Assembly: GCA_900317125.1 (NCBI GenBank)
Contig: ONFR01000003.1
Location: 229,220 to 293,219 of the forward strand
Source: an uncultured Bacteroidales bacterium
Lineage (GTDB): Bacteria > Bacteroidota > Bacteroidia > Bacteroidales > P3
Length of the DNA stretch: 64,000 bases
Direction of reading: 5' to 3'
Below, in pieces: positions 9,801 to 18,259 of the stretch; positions within the stretch are counted from its first letter, which is position 1, and every line of letters begins with the position of its first letter. A program made the position numbers and the translations under genes. A model generated the notes under the pieces. It searched no databases and was not told the DNA's origin. It saw nothing but the letters and a program-made list of their open reading frames with translations.

Positions 9801-12257
9801 TTAGAAGGTGGCACTCAGTTTGATGTTGAATTGGCGAGAGGTGAGGTAGTTGGGGACGGCCCAGTAATAGTTGGTGTAGTCGGCCACCCAAATAAAGGAG
9901 ACGACGTTGTGGTAGTCGAAGAGGTTGAATACTTCGACGGTGACGGAGATGTCGTCGAACAGCTGACCGATGCGCGAGCGGCGGATGCGGTCGAAGCGTG
10001 TAAGCTGGATGGTGTTGCCCCAGTCGGCACGGAAGTAGGGCGGGATGTAGCGTTCGATGGAGCGGTCGGTCTGGTTGGGGTAGGTGGTCGGAGTGCGGGT
10101 GCCGTAGATAAAGCTGAGGCTCATGCGCCACCAGGGGAGCGAGGGCAGGTAGTCCTGAACGAATATCTTGAAGCTGAAGCGTTGGTCGGTGGGACGGTTG
10201 AGCCAGCCAAGGTTGTCGTTGAGCAGGTCTTCCTGTGTCTTCATGACCGAGACGGAGGCCCATGACTCCAACCCCGGCACGAAGTCGCCGTTGATGCGGA
10301 GCGAGGCTCCTGTGGCGTAGCCTACCGCAGGCTCGGAGGGGTTGTAGCGGATGCGGAGGTTGTCGATGGTGTAGGGAATGAGGTGGGTGATGTATTTGTA
10401 GTAGAAATCGGCAGTGAGACGGAAAGGCATTTCCCAAAGGCGGAGGTTCAAATCGATAGAAGCGGAGGCGAGATAGGAGCGCTGGGCGGGAACGCCGGAG
10501 CATAGCGAGCCGTCGGGGTTGCGCAGTTCGCGGTAGAGTGTAGGCTGCTGGTAGATGCCTGCAACGAGACGGTAGAGGAGGTCGGGACCGGAGTGGGGTT
10601 TGAAACTGGCAGAGAGACGTGGGGAGAGGAGAAACTGGCTGTTGAGCGCAGCGGAGTCGGAGCGGGTGTTGTAGTATTGTCCGCGGAGGCCGGCGGTGAT
10701 GCGGAAAAGGTTGTCGTGACGTGTAAAGAGGTTGATGTCGCGTTGCACATAGGCGATGCCGCGCAGGGTCTGCACCCGGTTGGCAGCGTTGCAGTAGAGC
10801 TGCAGGAGGGGATTGAAGACGGCGGTGTCGTCAAGGCCGGGAGTGTGGTGGTCGGTAGGGTAGGCGAAGTCGGCGCTGTCCACCCACTTCCATTCGCGCA
10901 GGCGGCCGGAGGTGCGTTCCAGTTGTGCCTGAAGGCCAAAATTCCATGAGCCGAGAAGCGCGTAGCGGACCATCTTGAGCTGCGAGGAGAAAATGGTCAT
11001 GTCCTGACGGTTGCGTGCATGCTCAAGGAATGTGCCGACGCCCTGGTCGAATTGGTTGGTGTCGGCGGCGTTCTCGCCCACACCGATGGCATAAAGCCAG
11101 TATTGACTTTGGATATCGTAGTTCTCCTGCTCGCGGTTGGAGAGGGCGGAGTTGATCCATTGTATCTGGAGGTCGTCGTTGGGGTGGTAGTTGAGGGTGA
11201 AGGCACCGAGGAGCGTGCGGTAGCGGTCGTCCTCCAGCCCGTCGAAATAGACGTTGAGCTTGAGCGACTGGTTGAAGGTGCCGAAAGTGGTAGTGCGGGT
11301 GTAGGGGACAAGTCCGTAGATGTTGTTGGTCCATACGGAGAGGAGACTGAGGTCGAGGCTGTCGTTGACGCGGTAGCGCAGGATGGCCTGAAGGTCGGTG
11401 TAGGCGGTGGAGTAGTTACCCTCGGTGTCCATGCTCTTGAAGAGGTATCGGTTGCTGTGGTGGCGAAAGCCGACGGCGTATGAAAACCGGTTGCCTATGG
11501 TGCCCTGTGCCGATGCGGAGCCCCCGAGGAGTGAGAGGGAGACGCGACGGATGGGCTCGGTAGGCCGACTGTAGATAATGTCGAGGACGGAGGACATGCG
11601 GTCGCCGTAGGTGGCGTCGAAGCCGCCAGGGGAGAAGGTGATGTGGTCGACAAGGTCGGGGTTGATGATGCTCAAGCCTTCCTGCTGTCCGCTGCGGACC
11701 AGCTGCGGACGGTAGATTTCTACACCGTCGATATAGACCAGATTCTCGTCGAAGGAGCCACCTCGCACGGAGTATTGCGACGAGAGCTCGTTGTTGGAGT
11801 TGACGTCGGGAAGGGTTTTGATGATGGATTCGACGCTCTGGCTAGGACCGACGTTGTTTTCGATGCGTTTAATATTGATTTGGGTGAAGGCGCTGCTGCG
11901 GATGCGGTCGTCGCTGACGGTGACGGCATCGAGCTGTTTGGCAGCAGGATGGAGACTGATATCGAGTTGGGCGGTTTCCCCTGCGGCGATGAGGATGCGG
12001 CGCTCCTGGCTTTCGAACCCTGTGCATGAGAAGCGGACGGTGACGGAGTCGCTCTGATTGATGGAGAGCGTGTAGCGGCCGCGGTTGTCGGTAGTGGTGC
12101 CGTAAGGGGTGGCAACACTGACTACACCGACAGAGACGTAGGGTATGGGTTCGCCGTCGGTGGAGACCACGCGCCCCTGCAGCTTACCTTGTGCCTGCAA
12201 GGAGGTGAAAACGCATGGCAATAAGGCCAGTAGAGTTATGAATAGTATCCTGTTCAT
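9801..12257 (-). CDS. TonB-dependent outer-membrane receptor with carboxypeptidase-like N-terminal domain (818 aa)
   Basis: Energy-coupled outer-membrane transporter, substrate unknown. Residues 1-22 form a signal peptide ending in LQAQ. Residues about 25-110 form the carboxypeptidase-regulatory-like beta-sandwich typical of Bacteroidetes receptors (GRVVSTDGEPIPYVSVGV). The plug domain follows (VESIIKTLPDVNSNNELSSQ, then YSVRGGSFDENLVYIDGVEI near 165-185), and then a beta barrel ending in FNIKLSATF with the terminal phenylalanine of barrel proteins. There is no SusD partner next door, so this is more like the small-ligand or peptide class than a polysaccharide SusC. The M16-like gene downstream hints at peptide uptake, which is inference. 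Confidence 0.93.
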   Translation of the reverse strand: MNRILFITLLALLPCVFTSLQAQGKLQGRVVSTDGEPIPYVSVGVVSVATPYGTTTDNRGRYTLSINQSDSVTVRFSCTGFESQERRILIAAGETAQLDISLHPAAKQLDAVTVSDDRIRSSAFTQINIKRIENNVGPSQSVESIIKTLPDVNSNNELSSQYSVRGGSFDENLVYIDGVEIYRPQLVRSGQQEGLSIINPDLVDHITFSPGGFDATYGDRMSSVLDIIYSRPTEPIRRVSLSLLGGSASAQGTIGNRFSYAVGFRHHSNRYLFKSMDTEGNYSTAYTDLQAILRYRVNDSLDLSLLSVWTNNIYGLVPYTRTTTFGTFNQSLKLNVYFDGLEDDRYRTLLGAFTLNYHPNDDLQIQWINSALSNREQENYDIQSQYWLYAIGVGENAADTNQFDQGVGTFLEHARNRQDMTIFSSQLKMVRYALLGSWNFGLQAQLERTSGRLREWKWVDSADFAYPTDHHTPGLDDTAVFNPLLQLYCNAANRVQTLRGIAYVQRDINLFTRHDNLFRITAGLRGQYYNTRSDSAALNSQFLLSPRLSASFKPHSGPDLLYRLVAGIYQQPTLYRELRNPDGSLCSGVPAQRSYLASASIDLNLRLWEMPFRLTADFYYKYITHLIPYTIDNLRIRYNPSEPAVGYATGASLRINGDFVPGLESWASVSVMKTQEDLLNDNLGWLNRPTDQRFSFKIFVQDYLPSLPWWRMSLSFIYGTRTPTTYPNQTDRSIERYIPPYFRADWGNTIQLTRFDRIRRSRIGQLFDDISVTVEVFNLFDYHNVVSFIWVADYTNYYWAVPNYLTSRQFNIKLSATF

Positions 12258-12299
12258 TAAAAAAAACGTTTGATAAACGAAGTATTTGAAAAAAAATTG

Positions 12300-12307
12300 T
12301 ATTTTTG
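12300..12307 (+). promoter_or_regulatory. -7 promoter element (TATTTTTG) for the MORN-like repeat gene
   Basis: TATTTTTG followed by CAAATTATTTTGG. It lies 78 nt upstream of the ATG at 12386. A TTTG occurs at 12269-12272, 27 nt upstream, a longer spacing than usual. Confidence 0.55.
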
Positions 12308-12385
12308 CAAATTATTTTGGAGGAATAACTCCGCTAGGTAATTATTGATCACAAGCCCCGAACCGGGCATAAATTTTTGAAGAAG

Positions 12386-13426
12386 ATGAAATGTAAGGTA
12401 TTATTATTGGTGCTGTTGTTGGCGGGCATGGCCTGTCAGGCACAGAATCAGATTGACAAACAGGGACGCCGTCAAGGCCATTGGCTGAAGACCGACAATC
12501 AGGGTGCCAAGGTGTATGAAGGCACTTTTGTCGACGGATTGGAGACGGGGACTTTCACCTATTTCTATCCTGACGGGAAGGTGCGTATCCGCAATGAGTA
12601 CTCGGTGCCGGGCAAGATATGCCAGCACACGGTTTATGATGCTGAGGGAAATATGCTGGCCAAGGGCACCTTCAACCAGAAGAACCGCGACGGCTTGTGG
12701 CAGTTCTTCTCGAAGAAGGGGAAGCTGCTGAAGATTACCAACTATAAGATGGGTGTTCGCCACGGCGAGCAGGTGCTGTTCACTTCGGAAGGCGACACCG
12801 CGGAGGTGAGCAACTGGAACGACAATCACCGCCATGGCCGCTGGTGGAAACGCATCGGCAAGAAGGGCTATATCACAGCCACCTATGTGCATGGCGGCAT
12901 TGAGGGGAAGATGGTGGAGTATGACGACAACGGCAATCTGGTGCGCGAAGGCCATTATGTGAATGGCGACCGCCAGGGTGCATTCCGCTATTACGAGGAT
13001 GGCCAGAAAGTGGTAGAAGAGACCTGGAGCAAGGGTGTGCTGCGTGATAAGCTGGTACGCCTGAAAGTGCCCGAGGAGATGTTCGTTTCGGTCAACGACA
13101 TCAATTTCATGGTCCCTCAGGGCAAGAACAAGACCTTGGTCTATCTGCCTGACGGCACCAAACTGCTCGACGAGGAAGAGCCGGAGCGTTTGTATGACCA
13201 TGTGGGCGACGGTCGGTTCACCCTTGCCAATAAGGAGGCACGTATCATGGTTGCCACCGAGTTGATTGTCGGCACCACGCGCGACAGCGAAGGCCGGGAA
13301 ATCCTAAGCCTCGACCCCATGCCCGATTTCGTGATTTATCCCGATGAAGACTGCGTAAAGATGTTGAAGAGTCTGCAGATGCAGAAAGAGACGATTGACG
13401 CAGGCGGACAGTTCGATTTTGATTAA
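12386..13426 (+). CDS. Secreted MORN-like (YwqK-type) repeat protein (346 aa)
   Basis: A signal peptide (KCKVLLLVLLLAGMACQAQ) precedes tandem repeats of about 20-24 residues. Their cores resemble YEGTFVDGLETGTFTYFYPDG, RNEYSVPGKICQHTVYDAEG, AKGTFNQKNRDGLWQFFSKKG and REGHYVNGDRQGAFRYYEDG, a pattern shared by MORN and YwqK-type repeat proteins. The last 120 residues are not repetitive. The family often appears in Bacteroidetes envelope proteins, but its biochemical role is not defined. The start is placed at ATG 12386. An in-frame TTG at 12377 would add three residues (MKK). A strong hairpin follows the stop codon. Confidence 0.75.
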   Translation: MKCKVLLLVLLLAGMACQAQNQIDKQGRRQGHWLKTDNQGAKVYEGTFVDGLETGTFTYFYPDGKVRIRNEYSVPGKICQHTVYDAEGNMLAKGTFNQKNRDGLWQFFSKKGKLLKITNYKMGVRHGEQVLFTSEGDTAEVSNWNDNHRHGRWWKRIGKKGYITATYVHGGIEGKMVEYDDNGNLVREGHYVNGDRQGAFRYYEDGQKVVEETWSKGVLRDKLVRLKVPEEMFVSVNDINFMVPQGKNKTLVYLPDGTKLLDEEEPERLYDHVGDGRFTLANKEARIMVATELIVGTTRDSEGREILSLDPMPDFVIYPDEDCVKMLKSLQMQKETIDAGGQFDFD

Positions 13427-13556
13427 CAAAAAAGGGGACACCAATCGGTGCCCCCTTTCCCATTAAACACTATTACAAAATCCTATTTAGGTAAAACAAA
13501 AAAACCTAAGCATTTGATTGATGGCTTGATAAAGCTTTTTTTCTCTCTCAAATGCG
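13427..13556 (-). ncRNA. Candidate structured small RNA (about 130 nt)
   Basis: A complete transcription unit without an open frame lies here on the minus strand. It has a consensus promoter (TTTG at 13588-13591, exactly 19 nt, TATTTTTG at 13561-13568). About 6 nt downstream would be the start near 13555. The transcript can form a hairpin GCATTTGA/TCAAATGC, a second one TTAGGT/ACCTAA, and a 12-bp terminator stem followed by six U (13428-13433). The RNA would end right beside the stop codon of the convergent MORN-like gene. The mtaB gene lies divergently. No known RNA family was recognised. Transcription is inferred from sequence only. Confidence 0.5.
13431..13458. terminator. Strong intrinsic terminator hairpin, better on the minus strand
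   Basis: AAAGGGGACACC, loop AATC, then GGTGCCCCCTTT: a 12-bp stem with one A/C mismatch. On the plus strand only a short T-run ends the stem, whereas the minus strand continues into TTTTTTG. It probably stops both the MORN-like mRNA and the candidate small RNA. Confidence 0.8.
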
Positions 13557-13560
13557 TTTG

Positions 13561-13591
13561 CAAAAATACCAATAATTTCTGATTTGGCAAA
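13561..13591 (-). promoter_or_regulatory. Full consensus promoter reading leftward (TTTG-N19-TATTTTTG)
   Basis: On the minus strand TTTG (13591-13588) is followed after 19 nt by TATTTTTG (13568-13561), a perfect match to the Bacteroidetes primary sigma factor consensus. There is no protein gene downstream on that strand until far beyond the terminator at 13431-13458, which is why a small RNA is proposed. Confidence 0.7.
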
Positions 13592-13626
13592 TGTTCCGAT
13601 TGCTTTTTAAATCTTTTTAACCATAT

Positions 13627-14934
13627 ATGGATGTAGCTACCCACACCTTGGGATGTAAGTTAAACTTTGCTGAAACCAGTCATTTGCAACGCAAGTTTTC
13701 GGATGCCGGGTTTAACATTGTGTCGTATAAAGAAAAAGCGGATTTGTACATTATAAATACCTGTACAGTGACCGCTGTCGCAGAAAAAAAGTGCAGGAAT
13801 GCCATCCGCCAGGCACGTTCGCAAAACCCTTCGGCAGTGATAGCCGTGATAGGTTGTTTTGCACAAAACGGGGAGCAGCAGGTGGCGGCGATTCCAGGAG
13901 TGGATATCATTGTCGGAAACGACAGAAAGATGCTTCTGCCCGAGCTGGTTCAGCAGTATATGCGAGAGCGTGCTCAGGATGGTACAAGCGGGCAGCCATG
14001 TATAATCAATCCGCAGCCGCGCAGTTTTGTGCCCTGCTATTCGGGAGGCGACCGCACCCGTACCTTTTTCAAGATACAAGATGGCTGCGACTACTTCTGC
14101 ACCTATTGCGCCATTCCGATGGCACGGGGCAGAAGCCGTTCTGCCACGATTGCCGAGACGGTGGCGATGGCCCGCCGTATTGCCGAAGAAGGTGCTCGCG
14201 AGGTGGTTCTGACGGGTGTCAACACCGGCACATTCGGTCAGGCACATGGCGAGAAGTTTATTGACCTGTTGCGCGAGTTGGACAAGATAGAGGGAATAGT
14301 GCGTTACCGTATCTCGAGCATCGAGCCTAACCTTATCTCTGAGGAGATTGTCGACTTCGTCGCTGCGTCGCGAGCATTCCTGCCCCATTTCCATATCCCC
14401 CTCCAGTCAGGGTCGGACAAGGTACTGAGGATGATGCACCGACATTATGACACGGCGCTCTATGCCAACCGTGTGCAGTATATCAAGCAGGCGATGCCCC
14501 ATGCCTGTATCGCAGCCGACGTCATTGCCGGCTTCAACGGCGAGGATGAGCACGAGTTCGAGATTGCGAAACAGTTTATATCCTCGCTGCCCATCTCTTA
14601 TCTGCATGTATTCCCCTACTCCGACCGTCCCAACACGGCTGCATTGAAGATGGGGGAGAAGGTGCCGGTTTCAGTCCGGAAGGCCCGGGGTGCCGAGTTG
14701 CACGCCCTCTCCGAGACAATGCGTCGTTCCTTTGTGGAGAGCCAGATGGACACAGAGCACACAGTGCTTTGGGAGCATACCCGTCACCTGCTCGACGGCA
14801 AGCCCGTAATGCAGGGCTGGACGGAAAATTACATCCGGCTACAACGCCCTTACGATGTAGTTTATATTGGACAAGTCACGCCGTTCAAGGTCTCCCATTC
14901 AACAGTTGTTGAAAACTTCGTTTGTGAAGATTGA
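13627..14934 (+). CDS. mtaB: tRNA t6A37 methylthiotransferase MtaB (435 aa)
   Basis: Radical-SAM methylthiotransferase that converts t6A37 to ms2t6A37 in ANN-decoding tRNAs. The N-terminal UPF0004 domain has the three cluster cysteines C10 (TLGCKLN), C46 (NTCTVT) and C77 (GCFAQ). The radical SAM cysteines are C154, C158 and C161 in CDYFCTYC, followed by GRSRS and VVLTGVNTGTFG. The opening THTLGCKLNFAETS is the MtaB type rather than MiaB or RimO. The length is normal and a C-terminal TRAM-like region is present. The ATG at 13627 lies in CCATATATGG, without a Shine-Dalgarno sequence. The gene's 3' end overlaps the -33 element of the next promoter. Confidence 0.92.
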   Translation: MDVATHTLGCKLNFAETSHLQRKFSDAGFNIVSYKEKADLYIINTCTVTAVAEKKCRNAIRQARSQNPSAVIAVIGCFAQNGEQQVAAIPGVDIIVGNDRKMLLPELVQQYMRERAQDGTSGQPCIINPQPRSFVPCYSGGDRTRTFFKIQDGCDYFCTYCAIPMARGRSRSATIAETVAMARRIAEEGAREVVLTGVNTGTFGQAHGEKFIDLLRELDKIEGIVRYRISSIEPNLISEEIVDFVAASRAFLPHFHIPLQSGSDKVLRMMHRHYDTALYANRVQYIKQAMPHACIAADVIAGFNGEDEHEFEIAKQFISSLPISYLHVFPYSDRPNTAALKMGEKVPVSVRKARGAELHALSETMRRSFVESQMDTEHTVLWEHTRHLLDGKPVMQGWTENYIRLQRPYDVVYIGQVTPFKVSHSTVVENFVCED

Positions 14935-14952
14935 AAAAAAAGTGTATTTTTG
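14921..14952 (+). promoter_or_regulatory. Consensus promoter for the PurF-like gene (TTTG-N20-TATTTTTG)
   Basis: TTTG at 14921-14924, 20 nt, TATTTTTG at 14945-14952. The upstream half is inside the last codons of mtaB. The transcript would carry a leader of roughly 100 A/T-rich nucleotides before the ATG at 15059. Confidence 0.8.
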
Positions 14953-15058
14953 CTCCTTTATTCGGAACACAAAATATAGAAATAAGGTATTGTTATTCTT
15001 GTAATTATCAATTCAATCATATATTATTATTAGTCATTTTTTACATTTTTAATCCATC

Positions 15059-16465
15059 ATGAGCGGTCTTTTTGGAGTTATCAGCAACAAGCCTTGTGCT
15101 ACAGACCTTTTCTATGGCACCGATTATCATTCGCATCTCGGCACCCGTCGTGCCGGCCTCAGCACCATCGACAACGGTGTGATGCACCTCAACATCCACA
15201 ACATCGAGAACACCCAGTTCAAGAGCAAGTTCTCGGTCGACATCCACGAGATGAAGGGTGACAAAGGCATTGGAGTTATCAGCGATACGGATGCCCAGCC
15301 CATTGTGTGCAATTCCCATCTGGGGCGTTTTGCCGTATGCACGGTGTCGCGCATCAATAACATCCCCGAGCTGGAGCAGTTGTGCCTGTCAAAGAACCAG
15401 CAGTTCACCGAGCTCAGCATGGGCAGGACCAACCCCACCGAGTTGGTGGCCCTTCTGGTGACTCAGGGCAAGACCTTTGCCGATGGTATCAACAATGTTT
15501 ACAGCAGGGTGCGCGGCAGTGTCTCTTTCCTCATTCTCACCAGCGACGGCATCATTGCAGCCCGCGACCGCTACGGGCGCACTCCCCTTGTTGTGGGGCG
15601 TCGCGACGGCGACTATGCCGTGGCTTCCGAAACCAATAGCTATGTGAACCTTGGCTACCAGACCGAGTACTTCGTGAAACCCGGCGAGGCAGTGATGGTC
15701 ACCCACGAGGGCGTCAAGCAGTTGATAGCCCCCGGCGACAAGATGCAGATATGCTCCTTCCTGTGGATATACTATGGATTCCCTGCTGTGGAATATGAGG
15801 ACATCAATGCCGAAGAGGTGCGTTTCCGCCTTGGCCAAGAGATGGGACTGCACGACGACGTGCAGGCCGATTATGTTTCCGGCATCCCCGACTCAGGTGT
15901 GGGCATGGCGCTCGGCTATGCTGCCGGCAAGGGCATCCCTTACAAACGCGGCATCCTCAAATACACCCCCACATGGTCGCGCAGTTTCATGCCGATCAAC
16001 CAGGAGTCCCGTAGCCTGGTGGCAAAGATGAAACTAATACCTTCTCACAAAGTGCTTGAGGGCAAAGACGTGGTCTTCTGCGACGACAGCATCGTGCGCG
16101 GCACCCAACTCAAGGACCAAGTGCGTATGCTCTACGCCAATGGTGTAAAGCGCATCCACGTCCGCATCAGTTGTCCTCCGCTGCTCTACGGATGCAACTA
16201 CCTCAACTTCTCCACTTCCAAAACTGACAACGAACTCATCACACGCCGTGTCATCGCCGAGCTTGAGGGAGGAGAAGTGCGCAATATCGAAGCTTACCGC
16301 GACGAGAGCTCCAAGCAGTACGCCAATCTGGTGGAGACCATCCGCAAAACCGTTGGGGTCGACACCCTCAAATTCAACAGCCTCGACACCGTGTGCAAAG
16401 CCATTGGCCTCCCCAAATGCAATCTTTGTACCCACTGCTTCGACGGCAGCTCCTTCGGTGAATAA
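15059..16465 (+). CDS. Amidophosphoribosyltransferase-like protein without the N-terminal catalytic cysteine (468 aa)
   Basis: The sequence has an Ntn glutamine amidotransferase domain followed by a type I phosphoribosyltransferase domain, as in PurF, which makes 5-phosphoribosylamine from PRPP and glutamine. The PRPP loop is VVFCDDSIVRGTQ near residues 337-349. The C-terminus has C454, C457 and C460 in KCNLCTHC, reminiscent of iron-sulfur type PurF. Unusually, residue 2, the nucleophilic cysteine in active PurF after Met removal, is serine (MSGLFGVISNKPCATD). I recall Bacteroidales carrying a second PurF-like gene with an N-terminus of this type. Glutaminase activity is doubtful, so it may use ammonia or have a different role. 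It is transcribed from its own promoter. Confidence 0.8.
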   Translation: MSGLFGVISNKPCATDLFYGTDYHSHLGTRRAGLSTIDNGVMHLNIHNIENTQFKSKFSVDIHEMKGDKGIGVISDTDAQPIVCNSHLGRFAVCTVSRINNIPELEQLCLSKNQQFTELSMGRTNPTELVALLVTQGKTFADGINNVYSRVRGSVSFLILTSDGIIAARDRYGRTPLVVGRRDGDYAVASETNSYVNLGYQTEYFVKPGEAVMVTHEGVKQLIAPGDKMQICSFLWIYYGFPAVEYEDINAEEVRFRLGQEMGLHDDVQADYVSGIPDSGVGMALGYAAGKGIPYKRGILKYTPTWSRSFMPINQESRSLVAKMKLIPSHKVLEGKDVVFCDDSIVRGTQLKDQVRMLYANGVKRIHVRISCPPLLYGCNYLNFSTSKTDNELITRRVIAELEGGEVRNIEAYRDESSKQYANLVETIRKTVGVDTLKFNSLDTVCKAIGLPKCNLCTHCFDGSSFGE

Positions 16466-16495
16466 TATTACTCTGAATCTAATCAACCCTGTTGA

Positions 16496-18259
16496 ATGAA
16501 AAAACTTCTAGTCATCTGTGCTACCCTCTGCTTCTCGATGGGGCTGAAGGCTCAGGACACCCTCTTCCTCTCCGTCAAGGACCTTGCCCCTTCGTTTGGC
16601 ATTCAGGCCCGTTTCCTCAACGACACCCTCACGGTGGCTCACTATCTCGACAGCCTTCAGGCCGAAAGCCATCAACTTACCGACTCATGCGTGTCGCTCA
16701 ATGCACGTGTGCTTGCTTTCCAGAATGTCTTGTTGCACGACTACCGGCACGCCGATGGCTATGTGTGGATGGACAAAAACACCTGCATCATCGACTATGA
16801 AGTCTATCGCCATCGGCTCAACGACCTCTCGTCCTATGTGCTCCGAAGGGCACATGCCTTCATCGAACAGGAACACTACCGCCGCGAGACCGTCCAACAG
16901 GAAGCTTTCAATCTCCGCAAAGACACCATCAACCGTCTCCATCGCACCATTGTCAGCGCCTGCGAGGGCTTCGGCATCAACGACCCCGACCGCAAGAAGG
17001 AACTCCGCGACATCTACTATGCCTACCTCTCCGTCTACAATCGCTACGACCTTTCGAAACCCAGCTACAGCGAGGGCTACACAGCCGAGCTCGACCGTTT
17101 CATCCAGTTCCAAAACCATCTAATCGACAATCTTCTGGGCTCAGGCAATTATCGTAGCCGCATCAAAAACTTCTACAACACCCTGAAGATTCGCTGCGGA
17201 CATGCGCATGTAGATGTGCTCCGCTCCTACCAGCGTACCAATTCTCTCCAGTCTTCCTCGGTCAAATTCTCCACCATCGACGGGTACTACAAATACGTCG
17301 ACAGCCTTTCCGGCGTATTACGTGTGCAGGACTGCTACCTATCCGTTGTCGACCTCCGCGAGAAAATTGCCGCCAATTCCGACCGTATCACTCGTCTCTA
17401 CGGTTCCCGTTTCCGGCAGGTGGTCAAGACCTATCAGGAGGTGGCTGCAAGCATCAACACTGTCCCCTCCTTTACCTCTGTGCCCAATGCCAACGCTTTC
17501 ATCGATTACATGCAGGAGTTCATCAAGGTGCAGGACTGCTACATCAACGACTACAACCGCCTCTCCCTGATCAAGGAACACGGCGATTCCATCTCCAGCC
17601 GCTGCGCCATCCGCTACTCCGATGTCTCCAAGGCCTATGCCAAGATGGTTGACGACCTCTACCCGAAGTCCGAAACCCCCAAGCCTGCTTACCGCTCTCT
17701 CGACGATGCCCTGCGTTTCCGCACCGAACTCGACTTTTTCGAGCGTCTCCAGCGTCAGTACGACACCATTGTCGACTACCGCAAGCTCATCGACCGCTAC
17801 AAGGACACTATCAGCAAGGGATGGATGACCCACATTTTGGTTTACAATGGGTTTCAGACCATCTACAAACAAATGGTGCTAACCCCCTCGTTTATCAGTA
17901 CTGCCGATGGAAGCCGTTTCATCTCCGAGTTGAAGGACTTTGCCGAGACCGAGGAAAAATGCATCCAGGCCATCCGGCTCTTCGACGAGTACCGCCGTCT
18001 CGACAATCAAATCATCCCCCTCATCCAGCCCTATCGCAACATCCGCAAGGCCTACTCGCGGCTCGAGAAAGGCTATATCACCGTCAAGGCTATCAACCAC
18101 ACCTCCGAAGTCTATCTCTATTGCCGGCAGCTCGAGTCCTTCATCTCCCTCCAGCACGAACTCATGCAGAAAGCCACCGGCAACGATGTGCAGGACATCA
18201 ACACCCGCCTGTACAATATCACCGACTTGGATAAAATCGAAAACATTATTGGAATATGA
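16496..18259 (+). CDS. Unrecognised secreted, mostly helical protein (587 aa)
   Basis: No family was recognised. Residues 1-20 form a signal peptide (KKLLVICATLCFSMGLKAQ). The rest appears alpha-helical and polar, with repeated segments built around a Tyr-rich pattern such as FIQFQNHL, YMQEFIKVQDCYINDYNRL, RFRTELDFFERLQRQYDTIVDY and FISELKDFAETEEKCIQAIRLFDEY. These look like about six to eight degenerate repeats of 80-90 residues, each ending in a cysteine or tyrosine-containing helix. It is probably periplasmic. It starts 30 nt after the PurF-like gene, and its stop overlaps the elbB start by 4 nt (ATGA), so translation may be coupled. Confidence 0.7.
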   Translation: MKKLLVICATLCFSMGLKAQDTLFLSVKDLAPSFGIQARFLNDTLTVAHYLDSLQAESHQLTDSCVSLNARVLAFQNVLLHDYRHADGYVWMDKNTCIIDYEVYRHRLNDLSSYVLRRAHAFIEQEHYRRETVQQEAFNLRKDTINRLHRTIVSACEGFGINDPDRKKELRDIYYAYLSVYNRYDLSKPSYSEGYTAELDRFIQFQNHLIDNLLGSGNYRSRIKNFYNTLKIRCGHAHVDVLRSYQRTNSLQSSSVKFSTIDGYYKYVDSLSGVLRVQDCYLSVVDLREKIAANSDRITRLYGSRFRQVVKTYQEVAASINTVPSFTSVPNANAFIDYMQEFIKVQDCYINDYNRLSLIKEHGDSISSRCAIRYSDVSKAYAKMVDDLYPKSETPKPAYRSLDDALRFRTELDFFERLQRQYDTIVDYRKLIDRYKDTISKGWMTHILVYNGFQTIYKQMVLTPSFISTADGSRFISELKDFAETEEKCIQAIRLFDEYRRLDNQIIPLIQPYRNIRKAYSRLEKGYITVKAINHTSEVYLYCRQLESFISLQHELMQKATGNDVQDINTRLYNITDLDKIENIIGI

